A stretch of 64,000 bases of DNA from the NCBI RefSeq assembly GCF_030010215.1, contig NZ_JASCRR010000012.1, positions 62,001 to 126,000 on the forward strand, written 5' to 3'. Position 1 is the first letter of the stretch. The number at the start of each line of letters is the position of its first letter. Position numbers and translations under genes: made by a program. Shown here in pieces: positions 24,912 to 33,630 of this stretch. This DNA comes from Tianweitania sp. UT-5YL-CI-8. Its GTDB lineage: Bacteria > Pseudomonadota > Alphaproteobacteria > Rhizobiales > Rhizobiaceae. A model generated the notes under the pieces. It was not told the DNA's origin. It made no database searches and saw only the letters and a program-made list of their open reading frames with translations.

Positions 24912-25490
24912 TCAGTCCTGCTTCTGCCGCGCCTGAAAAATGCGCTCGGGAACCGACTGCGGGTCCGGAGGCAGGGTTTTGCCGCCGTTCATGGGCAGTT
25001 GCATCAAAACCGTGTCCAGCCAGCGGCCGTGCTTGTAGCCCGATCCGGGCATGGTTCCGGTGTGCTCGAAACCGAGCCGCTCATGCAGTTTCACGGACGC
25101 GCTCGTAGGGCTGCCGTCGCCGATCACCGCCACCATCTGGCGGAAGCCGAGGCGGATGCATTCGTCGAGAAGCGCCTGCATGAGGGACTTGCCGACGCCG
25201 ACGCCTTTGGCGTCGGGGGCGATATAGATCGAATCTTCGACGATGAAGCGATAGGCGGGCCGTGCGCGGAAAGGTCCGGCATAGGCGTAGCCAATTACTG
25301 CGCCGTCCTTCTCGGCAACAATATAGGGGTATTCGTCGGCCAGCAGCGTCTCGTAGCGCTTACGCATGTCATCGAGCGACGGCGCTTCCAGTTCATAGGT
25401 CGCCGTGCCGTGGTTCACGGCGTCGGCGTAGATGTCGGTGATGCGGGGAAGGTCTTCGGGGCGAGCGGGGCGGATCGAAATCTGGGTCAT
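24912..25490 (-). CDS. GNAT N-acetyltransferase (phosphinothricin/methionine-sulfone acetyltransferase type)
   Basis: The 192-residue protein shows the full PAT/MnaT pattern: IRPARPEDLPRITDIYADAV, HGTATYELEAPS, the acetyl-CoA P-loop APDAKGVGVGKSLM, VAVIGDGSPTSASVKLHERL and FEHTGTMPGSGYKHGRWLDT. Relatives acetylate phosphinothricin, methionine sulfone or similar amino-acid analogues. In soil bacteria this is usually detoxification of free amino-acid analogues. It has about 20 extra residues at the C-terminus. It converges on dnaE2, and the 357 bases upstream hold no gene. Confidence 0.9.
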   Translation of the reverse strand: MTQISIRPARPEDLPRITDIYADAVNHGTATYELEAPSLDDMRKRYETLLADEYPYIVAEKDGAVIGYAYAGPFRARPAYRFIVEDSIYIAPDAKGVGVGKSLMQALLDECIRLGFRQMVAVIGDGSPTSASVKLHERLGFEHTGTMPGSGYKHGRWLDTVLMQLPMNGGKTLPPDPQSVPERIFQARQKQD

Positions 25491-25785
25491 CGGATGCCGT
25501 CAAAAGGATAGGAGCATGCCGGTCATTTCCGGCATTCTTTCATACAGGAAAATTGGCGCTGCCCGATACCGCGACGTGCCATCGAAACCGAATTTTGCTT
25601 AGTCCAGCGGTCGATTTGGATAGTCCCGCTCGCATTGGGGTCCCATCCTGAATTATCTTCCAAGTCCGTCCCTGATGTTCACATACGCGCAGTGTTGTCA
25701 TCGGTTGAGTGCATGGCTGCCTTCTTTGCCATGGAAGAGTCGGCTGGTGGGAGAACGGAGACGGGCCGGGCTGCTCGCAGAAACG
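25491..25785. other. Intergenic region before the Bax-inhibitor gene terminator
   Basis: No supported gene is seen. A hairpin at 25516-25535 (ATGCCGG, six bases, CCGGCAT) is followed by TCTTT. It lies in the region upstream of the acetyltransferase gene and could be part of its regulation or a weak rightward terminator. Open frames here have poor codon patterns. Confidence 0.4.
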
Positions 25786-25811
25786 AAAAAGGCGACCTTT
25801 CGGCCGCCTTT
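25786..25811 (-). terminator. Terminator of the Bax-inhibitor-1 family gene
   Basis: The stem AAAGGCG/CGCCTTT is followed on the minus strand by TTTTTCGTTT, 37 bases after the stop at 25848. This is a typical intrinsic terminator. Confidence 0.85.
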
Positions 25812-25847
25812 CCGTGTCTCATATCCGCCCCGGGGGCAGCCTTGCTC

Positions 25848-26624
25848 TTAGTTGCGGTTGCCCATGAACTGCAGGAGGAAGGTGAAGAGGTTGATGAAGT
25901 CGAGATAGAGACGCAGCGCGCCCATGATGGCCTTGCGGCCTGTGGTGGCTGCGTCGTCGCCCTCGTAGTACATTTCCTTGATGTTCTGCGTGTCGTAGGC
26001 GGTCAGACCGGCAAAGATCAGCACGCCGATCGCCGAGATGGCGAACTGCAGGGCGCTGGATGCCAGGAAGATGTTGACCACCATCGCGATGATCAGGCCG
26101 AACAGACCCATCACCAGGAACGAACCCATCGCGGTCAGGTCGCGCTTGGTGGTGTAGCCGTAGAGCGACAGGGCGCCGAAGGCGGCTGCGGTCACGAAGA
26201 AGGTCTGCGTGATGCTCTGGGCGGTGTAGGCCAGGAAGATCGACGACAGCGACAGGCCCATCAGTCCGGCGAAGACCCAGAAGGCAAGCTGGGCGCCAGC
26301 CGTGCTCATCGAGCCGATCCGTGCGCTGAGGAAGAACACCATGCCGAGCGGTGCGAGCATGACGACCCACTTCAGCGGTGAGCCGAAAATGGCGAGGCCG
26401 AAGGAGGTCAGCATCTTGCCGTTGCCGAGCGTCGCCACGGCAGCCGAAGGATCGGTTGTCGTCGCCAGCATTGCGGTGCCGAGGGCGACCAGGCCGGTGA
26501 TGACCAGGCCTATGCCCATATAGTTGTAGACGCTGACCATATAGGACCGGAGGCCCTGATCGATCGATGCATCGGCGTGGCCTGCTGCCGCCACCCGTGC
26601 CTGATAATTACGGAAATCAGCCAT
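25848..26624 (-). CDS. Bax inhibitor-1/YccA family membrane protein
   Basis: The 258-residue protein has seven hydrophobic segments and the family signatures GLRSYMVSVYNYMGIGLVIT, SLSSIFLAYT and the C-terminal TAYDTQNIKEMYYEGDD with RLYLDFINLFTFLLQFMGNR (in two parts). Bacterial members are pH-sensitive calcium channels or partners of the FtsH protease. ATG 26624 is chosen because AGAGGATA lies just upstream. It stands alone, with a terminator after it and 235 gene-free bases before it. Confidence 0.93.
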   Translation of the reverse strand: MADFRNYQARVAAAGHADASIDQGLRSYMVSVYNYMGIGLVITGLVALGTAMLATTTDPSAAVATLGNGKMLTSFGLAIFGSPLKWVVMLAPLGMVFFLSARIGSMSTAGAQLAFWVFAGLMGLSLSSIFLAYTAQSITQTFFVTAAAFGALSLYGYTTKRDLTAMGSFLVMGLFGLIIAMVVNIFLASSALQFAISAIGVLIFAGLTAYDTQNIKEMYYEGDDAATTGRKAIMGALRLYLDFINLFTFLLQFMGNRN

Positions 26625-26859
26625 GGTATCCTCTATTGCTTCTGCCCCGTCCGGTGTCGGGTCCACCGACCCAGGCGCCGCTGGCGGGACTCCAGCATGC
26701 CTGCGGCGGAATATGATGATATTTTAGGGCCAGAACAAGACCCGTTGCGTTTTGCAATGCCGCGTGAGTCAACATTTTCATACAAATGTCGTTCAAAACG
26801 ATGTGACGCGTGTAAACAATGGCTTCTCGATCCTGCGATCGCCCAGTTCGGCCGGCTCT

Positions 26860-29409
26860 TCAGAGCTCCCTGAGCACCGGTGCGGCCTTGTGCCCAAGAA
26901 CCCGCCATGTGCCGATCAGGCCGAAGCCCACGGTCAGGACAAGCGCCGCGACGACCGTCCCAAGCGCGACATCGGGCAGGAAGGACCAGGGCAGTTTCAT
27001 CACCTGGGCAACGACATACCAGCCCGCCACGCCGCCCGCTAGCAAGGCGAAGACTGCTGTGGCCAGCCCCAGCAGCATATATTCGAGCGAGAAGGCGGCG
27101 ATCAGGGTGCGGCGCGTCGCGCCCAGCGTCTTGAGCACCACCGCGTCATGGATGCGGGCGCGATTGCCGGCCGCAAGCGCGCCCGACAGAACCAGGATCG
27201 ACGCGATCAGCGCCACGCCGGCGGCTCCGCGAATGGCCGTGCCCAACTGGGCGACGATGCGGTTGACCACGTCGAGCGCATCCTTGACCCGCACGGAGGT
27301 GACCGCCGGATAGGCGCGGGTGACCGCGTTGAGGATTTGGCCTTCGTTCGCGGTGTCTCCATTCAGCATCAGCGTAGCGAGCCAGCTGTGCGGCGCGCCG
27401 GCGAATGTGTTGGGCGAGAACACCATGACGAAGTTGATGCCCATGGACTCCCACTGCACTTCGCGGAAATTCGAGATTTTCGCCGTCACGTTGCGGCCGA
27501 GCACGTTGACGGTGACGCTGTCGCCGAGCTTGAGGTTGAGTTCCCGCGCTTCCTGCGCGGAGAAGGAGACGAGCGGTTCGCCTTGATAGTCCGCCGGCCA
27601 CCATGTGCCTTCAGAGAGGGTGGAGTTTTCCGGCAGGTTCCTGGCGTAGGTCAGGCCACGGTCGCCACGCAGCACCCACGCGCCTTCCGGCGGTACGTCG
27701 AGCTTCTGCACATCGGTGCCGTTGAGCGCCATGATGCGTCCGCGCAGCATCGGCACCTGCACCAGCTTGCCCTCGGGCGCCTGCGCCTTGAGAAGGCCGG
27801 CGAAACCGTCGACCTCGCCGGGTTGAATGTCGACGAAAAAGAAGTTAGGCGCGTTTTCCGGCAGTCCGCCGGCAATCTGGCGGCGCAAATTGCCGTCGAT
27901 CATGGCAAGCGTCACCAGAAGCGTCAGCCCCAGGCCGAGCGAAAGCACGACGGATGGCGTCAGCGCGCCCGGGCGGTGGATGTTGCCGATAGCCAGCCGC
28001 AACGCCGTGGACCGGACGCGCGGTGCGCGCCGCGCTGCGAGTTGCACGATGGCTGCGACCGCGCGCAGCACGATGAACGAAAAGATCGCGGCACCCACGA
28101 ATGTGATGGCGATGCGCCGGTCGCTGGCGAACCAGACGGAGAGTGCGGCAAGTGCTACGCCAAGGCCGAGCGACAAGGCGATATAGATCATGCGCGGCCA
28201 GCCGCGGCCCTCGAAACCCATCTCGCGGAACAGTGCCGTGGCCGGCACGTCGCGGGCGCGGCCGAGCGGCAGGAGCGCGAAGGCAAGCGTGACCATGAAG
28301 CCGAAAAGTGCTGCGAGAGCGAGCGCCGATGGGTAAAGACCCACTTCGGCCGGGACAGGAATGAAGGATTGCAGGAAAGCGCTCGCGGCATAGGGCATTA
28401 GCGCCCCGACCACCAAGCCAACGGCCACGCCGACCGCGGCGATGAGCAGGATCTGGATGAGATAGACCGAGAGCACGAAGCCGCCCGAGGCGCCCAGACT
28501 CTTGAAGGTCGCGATGACGCCGCGCTTGGCCTCGAGATAGGCGCGCACGGCGTTGGCGACGCCGACACCGCCGACGACGAGCGCGGTCAGCCCCACCAGC
28601 GTCAGGAATTGCGAGAAACGCTCGATGTTGGACGACAAAGCGGGCGCGGCGTTGCTGCGGGTGCGGATGCTCCAGCCGGCTTCGGGGAAATCCGCTCCGG
28701 CGCGCGCGCTCAGTGCCGTGATGGCGTCGTCGCTTTGGGCGTTTGCCGGCAGGCGCAGCTTGTAGGAATGCTCGACCAGGCTGCCGGGCTGTATCAGGCC
28801 AGCGGCGCGAAGGCCGTCGAGCGACACGAGCAGACGGGGCGCGAAGCCGAACCCGTCTGACAATGCGTCGGGCTCGGTAACCAGAAGCGCGCGGAGTTCG
28901 AAGGTCGAGCCGCCAAGGCGCACGCGGTCGCCGGGCTTGAGGTTCAACCGCTCGAACAGCGTATCGGGCGCAGCTGCGCCGAAAACACCATCCTTTTCGC
29001 CGAACAGCGCATCGGCTGGAAGTGCGGGCTCGGTCTGCAAAGCGCCGTAAAGCGGATAGGCGGCATCCACGGCTTTCACTTCGGCAAGGGTCTGGTCAGA
29101 GCCGTCTTCGAGCCGCACCATCGAACGCATGCTGGCGGCGTGGGTGACAGTGCCCTGCTCGTTCAGGAACGCCAGCTCTTCAGGTGTTGCCTCGCGCTGG
29201 TTGATTTCGAAGCGGATATCGCCGCCCAGAAGCTGCTGCCCTTCGGTCGCCACGCCGGAGCCGATGGCGCGCGCGACGGAATTGACACCGCCAATGGCAG
29301 CCACCCCCAGCGCGATGCAGGTCAGGAAGATCATGAAGCCGCGCAGGCCGCCGCGCATCTCGCGCAGCGCGAAGCGGAAGGCGAGCGCCGCCTGCCGGCT
29401 GCGCGTCAT
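26860..29409 (-). CDS. FtsX-like ABC transporter permease (YbbP type)
   Basis: The 849-residue protein has two FtsX-like permease modules: an N-terminal membrane segment (FMIFLTCIALGVAAIGGVNSV), a large periplasmic part, membrane clusters in the middle (LVGLTALVVGGVGVANAVRAYLEAKRGVIATFKSLGAS, read in pieces) and a last cluster with IASILVLSGALAAGNRARIHDAVVLKTLGATR. This is the YbbP/MacB-related exporter group that works with a YbbA-type ATPase and is often next to a TesA esterase, as here. ATG 29409 overlaps the ATPase stop (TGATG). The transported substrate is unknown; lipid or lipoprotein handling is a common guess. Confidence 0.9.
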   Translation of the reverse strand: MTRSRQAALAFRFALREMRGGLRGFMIFLTCIALGVAAIGGVNSVARAIGSGVATEGQQLLGGDIRFEINQREATPEELAFLNEQGTVTHAASMRSMVRLEDGSDQTLAEVKAVDAAYPLYGALQTEPALPADALFGEKDGVFGAAAPDTLFERLNLKPGDRVRLGGSTFELRALLVTEPDALSDGFGFAPRLLVSLDGLRAAGLIQPGSLVEHSYKLRLPANAQSDDAITALSARAGADFPEAGWSIRTRSNAAPALSSNIERFSQFLTLVGLTALVVGGVGVANAVRAYLEAKRGVIATFKSLGASGGFVLSVYLIQILLIAAVGVAVGLVVGALMPYAASAFLQSFIPVPAEVGLYPSALALAALFGFMVTLAFALLPLGRARDVPATALFREMGFEGRGWPRMIYIALSLGLGVALAALSVWFASDRRIAITFVGAAIFSFIVLRAVAAIVQLAARRAPRVRSTALRLAIGNIHRPGALTPSVVLSLGLGLTLLVTLAMIDGNLRRQIAGGLPENAPNFFFVDIQPGEVDGFAGLLKAQAPEGKLVQVPMLRGRIMALNGTDVQKLDVPPEGAWVLRGDRGLTYARNLPENSTLSEGTWWPADYQGEPLVSFSAQEARELNLKLGDSVTVNVLGRNVTAKISNFREVQWESMGINFVMVFSPNTFAGAPHSWLATLMLNGDTANEGQILNAVTRAYPAVTSVRVKDALDVVNRIVAQLGTAIRGAAGVALIASILVLSGALAAGNRARIHDAVVLKTLGATRRTLIAAFSLEYMLLGLATAVFALLAGGVAGWYVVAQVMKLPWSFLPDVALGTVVAALVLTVGFGLIGTWRVLGHKAAPVLREL

Positions 29410-30116
29410 CAAGCGGGCACCTTGGCGGCTTCGACCTGGGTTCCGACCATTTCTATGCGGCCCGAGCGCATAGAGATCTGGCGGCCGCAGCGCGCGGCGA
29501 GCGACGGATCGTGGGTGACCAGCACCAACGTCATGCCGCGCTCGGCGGCTTTGGCGAAGAGCAGGTCGGCGATCTGCCGGCCGGTCGCCTGGTCTAGATT
29601 GCCGGTCGGCTCGTCGGCGATCAGGATTGCGGGCTCGGGCGCCAGGGCGCGCGCAATCGCGACGCGCTGCTGCTCGCCGCCCGACAATTCGCCGGGATAA
29701 TGCGTTACGCGGTCCTTAAGGCCGACGGCGGCGAGCTCACGTTCGGCCACGCCGAACGGGTCGCGGTGCCCCGCCAGTTCCAGCGGTACGGCGACATTCT
29801 CGAGCGCGGTCATGTTGGGGATGAGGTGGAAGGACTGAAAGACGATGCCGACATGGCGGCCGCGAAAGGCCGCGATCTGGTCCTCGCTCTTGCCGTTCAG
29901 CGTCTCGCCGGCAATCTTCACTGTGCCGGCGTCGACTCGTTCCAGGCCTGCCAACACCATCAGCAGCGTCGACTTGCCCGATCCGGACGGGCCGACGATG
30001 CCGGCGGCTTCGCCGCGCGCGACGTCGAGATCGATCCCCTTGAGGACATGGACCGAAGTTGCTCCATGACCGAGGGTCAGGGAAACGTTCCGGAGCTCAA
30101 TGACGGCTTCTGTCAC
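29409..30116 (-). CDS. ABC transporter ATP-binding protein (YbbA/LolD type)
   Basis: The 235-residue ATPase has Walker [11 protein letters not shown]-loop FQSFHLIPNMTALENV, signature LSGGEQQRVAIARA, Walker B ILIADEPTGNLD and H-loop LVTHD. It is of the MacB/LolD/YbbA type that couples to FtsX-like permeases, here the coupled gene downstream. The GTG start at 30116 is preceded by AGGACAG. It is divergent from the TesA-like esterase, with 60 bases between them, the same arrangement as ybbA and tesA in other proteobacteria. Confidence 0.93.
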   Translation of the reverse strand: MTEAVIELRNVSLTLGHGATSVHVLKGIDLDVARGEAAGIVGPSGSGKSTLLMVLAGLERVDAGTVKIAGETLNGKSEDQIAAFRGRHVGIVFQSFHLIPNMTALENVAVPLELAGHRDPFGVAERELAAVGLKDRVTHYPGELSGGEQQRVAIARALAPEPAILIADEPTGNLDQATGRQIADLLFAKAAERGMTLVLVTHDPSLAARCGRQISMRSGRIEMVGTQVEAAKVPA

Positions 30117-30176
30117 AAAAAAACTGTCCTATATGGGGAGGAAGATACGAATGATTTCTCATATGGGACGCAGCCA

Positions 30177-30815
30177 ATGGCTTTCAAACACCTGATTTTA
30201 GGCCTGTTCGCATTTGCCGCATCCCTGGCTCTGTCGCCGGCCTACGCCAAAACGGTGAAGGTGGTCGGCTTCGGCGACAGCCTGATGGCCGGCTATGGGC
30301 TTGGTCCTGGAGAGGGTTTTCCCGAAAAACTGCAAGCGGCGCTACAGGACAAAGGTCACGATGTCGTTATCTCCAACGCAGGCGTCTCGGGAGATACGAC
30401 CAGCGGAGGCCTCTCCCGCCTCGACTGGTCGGTGCCCGACGATACCGATCTGGTGATCCTCGAACTCGGCGCCAACGACATGCTGCGCGGCATATCGCCG
30501 GAAACGGCGGAAAAGAACCTCGACTCCATGCTGCAACGGCTGAAGGGCAGGGGTATCGACGTGCTCTTGGCCGGCATGTTTGCCGCGCCCAATCTGGGTG
30601 CTGATTATGGCGATCGGTTCAATGCCATTTATCCGACGCTGGCCAAGAAATATGATGTCACGTTGTATCCGTTCTTCTTGGATGGGGTGGCGGGCGAGCG
30701 GTCATACGCGCTCGAAGACGGCATGCACCCCAACGCCAAAGGCATCGACCGCATGGTCGAGCGCTTTCTGCCGACGATGGAAGCGGAGCTCGCCAAACAA
30801 CGTGATGGTTCGTAA
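30177..30815 (+). CDS. Secreted GDSL arylesterase/thioesterase I (TesA-like)
   Basis: The 212-residue product has a signal peptide (MAFKHLILGLFAFAASLALS, cleavage after AYA) and the SGNH-hydrolase blocks GDSLMAGYGL (serine nucleophile), NAGVSGDTTSGG (glycine), ELGANDMLRG (asparagine) and EDGMHPNAKG (catalytic aspartate and histidine). It hydrolyses acyl esters or thioesters in the periplasm. ATG 30177 gives a good signal peptide; the long upstream open frame is antisense to the ATPase gene. It pairs with the YbbAP-type exporter on the other strand. Confidence 0.93.
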   Translation: MAFKHLILGLFAFAASLALSPAYAKTVKVVGFGDSLMAGYGLGPGEGFPEKLQAALQDKGHDVVISNAGVSGDTTSGGLSRLDWSVPDDTDLVILELGANDMLRGISPETAEKNLDSMLQRLKGRGIDVLLAGMFAAPNLGADYGDRFNAIYPTLAKKYDVTLYPFFLDGVAGERSYALEDGMHPNAKGIDRMVERFLPTMEAELAKQRDGS

Positions 30816-30945
30816 GTGCACGGCACGGCACGTTACGTTGGGTCATTCAAAGTCTTGTTCGCAGTTGCAACAAAGCACTTGCCGATCGGACTGAAGAATG
30901 TTCCGGTGGGACTACGAAGTTCGATTCGAGGAAAGGAGCCTGGCA

Positions 30946-31542
30946 ATGCCGCGACTTTTCACCGCCCTCGAAATCCCGCGTGAGGCAGCGCTTTCGCTGT
31001 CATTGCTGCGGGGAGGGTTGCCAGGGGCACGCTGGATCGACGTCGAGAATTATCATCTCACCTTGCGCTTCATCGGCGATGTCCAAGGCCATGTTGCCGA
31101 CGAGATCGTCGAAGCCATCGACAGGGTCGACCGGGGGACCTTTTCGCTGATGTTGTCGGGTGTCGGTGCCTTCGGCGGCAAGAAGCCGCACTCGGTTTTC
31201 GCGGCCGTGTCCCCGTCGCCGCATTTGAATGCGCTGCAAGCTGAAATCGACCGTATTTGCCAGCGGATAGGACTTTCTGCCGATCCAAGAAAGTTCACCC
31301 CGCACGTTACCCTTGCCCGGCTGCGCAACAGCAGCCCGATCGATGTGGCGCATTATCTGTCGGCACGAGGCAATTTCTCCACCTTGCCGTTCAAGGTCGG
31401 ACGCTTTGTTTTGATGTCGTCGCGCGATTCCGTCGGCGGCGGGCCCTACATTGTCGAGGAAGCCTGGCCGCTTGCTGCTGAGATACGCCCTGTTGTCAGC
31501 TTGTCGGCAAGCTTTTCGGATGCATCCCGGATCATGCGGTAG
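30946..31542 (+). CDS. thpR: RNA 2',3'-cyclic phosphodiesterase (2'-5' RNA ligase family)
   Basis: The 198-residue protein has the two HxTx motifs of the 2H phosphoesterases, YHLTLRFIG and FTPHVTLARL, and the N-terminal RLFTALEIP. ThpR opens 2',3'-cyclic phosphate ends of RNA and can make 2'-5' linkages. ATG 30946 follows GGAAAGGAG at eight bases. The last 32 codons overlap the 3' end of the oppositely oriented phosphatase gene (31446-31542). The C-terminal residues after EEAWPL are serine-rich and do not look conserved, so the overlap may come from loss of an original stop. Confidence 0.92.
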   Translation: MPRLFTALEIPREAALSLSLLRGGLPGARWIDVENYHLTLRFIGDVQGHVADEIVEAIDRVDRGTFSLMLSGVGAFGGKKPHSVFAAVSPSPHLNALQAEIDRICQRIGLSADPRKFTPHVTLARLRNSSPIDVAHYLSARGNFSTLPFKVGRFVLMSSRDSVGGGPYIVEEAWPLAAEIRPVVSLSASFSDASRIMR

Positions 31543-31946
31543 ACATCGGCAAAACCATCGCCGCCGCCATAATACGGGTCGGGCACGTCCTTTTGCCGGC
31601 CCGTCGTATAATCGAGATAAAGCTGGACGCGCCCGCCTGTGTTCTTGGGTGCCAACGCTAGAAGGTCCCTGACATTCGAGCGGTCCATGCCCAGGATCAG
31701 GTCGAAACGGGCAAAATCCTCGGCCATCACCTTCCGGGCACGCTGATCCGTGATGTTGACGCTGTGCTTTGCGCCGATCGCAATGGAGCGCGGGTCAGGC
31801 AGTTCGCCTGCATGCCAGCCGCCGGTGCCGGCAGAATCCATCTCTATGTCGGCAATACCGCGTTCGGACAAGACGGTGCGGAACACGCCCTCCGCCAGGG
31901 GCGAGCGGCAGATGTTGCCGAGGCAGACGAAAAGGATCGAGGTCAA
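31446..31946 (-). CDS. Low-molecular-weight protein-tyrosine phosphatase
   Basis: The 166-residue enzyme has the P-loop [14 protein letters not shown] (CX5R, with the nucleophilic cysteine), the general-acid DPYYGG near the C-terminus and VDSAGT-like [15 protein letters not shown]. It dephosphorylates tyrosine residues, often in exopolysaccharide control (Wzb-like), but no kinase is nearby. The TTG at 31946 is chosen because AGGAG stands nine bases upstream and relatives start here; an upstream ATG would add about 22 residues. The last 32 codons overlap thpR on the other strand. Confidence 0.9.
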   Translation of the reverse strand: MTSILFVCLGNICRSPLAEGVFRTVLSERGIADIEMDSAGTGGWHAGELPDPRSIAIGAKHSVNITDQRARKVMAEDFARFDLILGMDRSNVRDLLALAPKNTGGRVQLYLDYTTGRQKDVPDPYYGGGDGFADVYRMIRDASEKLADKLTTGRISAASGQASSTM

Positions 31947-32010
31947 GGCCTTTGACTCCTGCAACGGTGCGTTATGTTCATCACAGTGCCGATTAGCATG
32001 GATAGTTGAC

Positions 32011-32307
32011 ATGGCGAGAGACAAACTGGACGGCGAAGCGATTACCCAGGCCCTCCTCAAGGTGCCGGAATGGGCGCTTGCGGAAGAAGGCTGCGCCATC
32101 TCCCGGACCTTTGAATTCCGAAACTTCAGCGAGGCTTTCGGCTTCATGACCCGCGTCGCGCTCGCGGCGGAAAAGATGGATCACCACCCCGAATGGTCGA
32201 ATGTCTACAAGACAGTCGACATTCAGCTTTCCACCCATGACGCCGGCGGGCTCACCGAATTCGATTTCAAGCTCGCCGAAAAAATCGACAGGCTCAGCGG
32301 CCATTGA
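32011..32307 (+). CDS. phhB: 4a-hydroxytetrahydrobiopterin dehydratase
   Basis: This pterin-4a-carbinolamine dehydratase recycles the cofactor of phenylalanine hydroxylase. The 98-residue length is normal, and the catalytic motif EKMDHHPEW followed by [19 protein letters not shown] (in two parts) is intact. ATG 32011 matches the family start. No phenylalanine hydroxylase gene is visible nearby, so it may serve another pterin enzyme. It is divergent from the phosphatase gene. Confidence 0.95.
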   Translation: MARDKLDGEAITQALLKVPEWALAEEGCAISRTFEFRNFSEAFGFMTRVALAAEKMDHHPEWSNVYKTVDIQLSTHDAGGLTEFDFKLAEKIDRLSGH

Positions 32308-32369
32308 TCGTCATCAATCTTGCGTGAGGTCTTTGCCGTTCCCACATGTTCGGACGAAGGAGTTAAGGC

Positions 32370-32735
32370 ATGTTCGGTACCTGGGATTTCGCGAAATTCG
32401 GCATCGGCAAAGACACTTCGTCCGACGAGGCGAAGGTCAAGGCTGGCTTCTGGCGGACGGCGAAACGTGCCGCGCGCCATGTGCCGTTCATGAACGATGT
32501 GGTGGCGTCCTATTACTGCGCGCTCGACAAGAAGACGCCTCTGCGCGCGCGCGGTACGATACTGGCAGCGCTTGCCTATTTCGTGCTTCCTTTCGACATC
32601 ATTCCCGACATGGTGCTGGGGCTCGGCTTCACCGACGACATCGCTGTCCTGTCGGCCGCCATCGGTGCGATCACGGCCAACATCAAGCCGGCGCATCGCA
32701 TTGCCGCCCGCAACGCGCTGAACGAAACCGACTGA
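32370..32735 (+). CDS. YkvA-family (DUF1232) membrane-associated protein
   Basis: The 121-residue protein carries the DUF1232 core: PLRARGTILAALAYFVLPFD, DIIPDMVLGLGFTDDIAVL, which forms a hydrophobic hairpin. Family members are of unknown function and are often near stress genes. The start at 32370 has AAGGAG upstream with seven bases of spacing. It ends two bases before the sigma-factor gene on the other strand, so their 3' ends meet with no room for a separate terminator. Confidence 0.88.
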   Translation: MFGTWDFAKFGIGKDTSSDEAKVKAGFWRTAKRAARHVPFMNDVVASYYCALDKKTPLRARGTILAALAYFVLPFDIIPDMVLGLGFTDDIAVLSAAIGAITANIKPAHRIAARNALNETD

Positions 32736-32737
32736 TA

Positions 32738-33316
32738 TCAGTCTCTTGAGCTGACAATGATGGGATCGCCTTCGAGAGCCTTGCGCAATTTGGCGAAGGC
32801 GAGCCTGAACCTTGACTTCACCGTGCCCAATGGCAGGCCGGTCCTGTCGGCGATCTGGGTTTGTGAAAGCCCGATAAAATAGGCAAGCCGGAGCAGTTCC
32901 TTCTGTTCGTCCGGCAGTTCGGCGACCGCGGCGCGTACGCGTTCGTCGGTTCGAGCCGCATCGATCGTATGGTCCGGCGGCGTCTCTTCGCCGGGCCAAA
33001 GCGTCGGGTCGCTGGTATCGAAGCTGTGGCTGCGCTCCCGCCGCGCCAGATCGATGCGGCGATTGCGGGCAATGCGGAAAAGCCACGTCGCGAGCGACGA
33101 CCGCGCCGGGTCGAACAGGTCGGCTTTCTGCCACAAAACCCCCATGACCTCCTGCGCAACATCCTCTGCGACGCCGCTGCTCAGCCCGAGTTGCTGGAGA
33201 TAGCCGTTGATACGCGGCGCAAACTGATGGAACAGCACTGCGAATGCTTCCGTGTCCCTGTCTCTTGCGACTTTCGCGACAAGCAGGGCGTATGTTTCCT
33301 GCGGCGGTTTAGTCAT
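32738..33316 (-). CDS. ECF-type RNA polymerase sigma factor (RpoE/ECF11-like), no adjacent anti-sigma gene
   Basis: The 192-residue protein has region 2 (EAFAVLFHQFAPRINGYLQQ, then VAQEVMGVLWQKADLFDPAR and LATWLFRIARNRRIDLARR) and region 4 (LPDEQKELLRLAYFIGLSQT, IADRTGLPLGTVKSRFRLAF). It resembles the Rhodobacter RpoE (ECF11) group, whose members are held by a ChrR zinc anti-sigma factor encoded directly downstream. Here the stop at 32738 meets a convergent gene, so no anti-sigma gene follows. The start lacks a clear ribosome site. Targets are unknown. Control may come from a distant anti-sigma factor or from transcription. Confidence 0.88.
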   Translation of the reverse strand: MTKPPQETYALLVAKVARDRDTEAFAVLFHQFAPRINGYLQQLGLSSGVAEDVAQEVMGVLWQKADLFDPARSSLATWLFRIARNRRIDLARRERSHSFDTSDPTLWPGEETPPDHTIDAARTDERVRAAVAELPDEQKELLRLAYFIGLSQTQIADRTGLPLGTVKSRFRLAFAKLRKALEGDPIIVSSRD

Positions 33317-33630
33317 TTGCGGACATGTGGTGATTGCGCTGCAACCTGGACACTGCGGTAAGTTCTGCGACCAATATGGGACGATGTCTCATCCTGTCCA
33401 GTTTACAGCTTGCAACGAAAGTCAAACTCTTGCCGTTTTCATACTCTTCATCGTCGCCAGGGACGCGTCGGTTCAGGCTGGCTGATACGGCAGAGGTACC
33501 AAGTGGGGCAACTCGTCACATTTTGTGGCGGGATTCATCGTTTGGTAACCCAGATTAAATCAAAATGAAGCAATCGGGCGACGGCCACAGCCGTTTCGCC
33601 CACCGCCTCATTCGAGATACGGGAAAAGAA
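33317..33630. other. Intergenic region between the sigma factor and IalB-like genes
   Basis: About 314 bases without a supported gene; the divergent promoters of both genes must be here. No ECF-type autoregulatory promoter could be identified by eye. Nothing else stands out. Confidence 0.4.

Noticed and set aside
33317-33630. ECF-type autoregulatory promoter in front of the sigma factor
   Set aside because: No convincing -35/-10 pair of the RpoE (TGATC...TAAGA) or EcfG (GGAAC...CGTT) type was found by eye at proper spacing.
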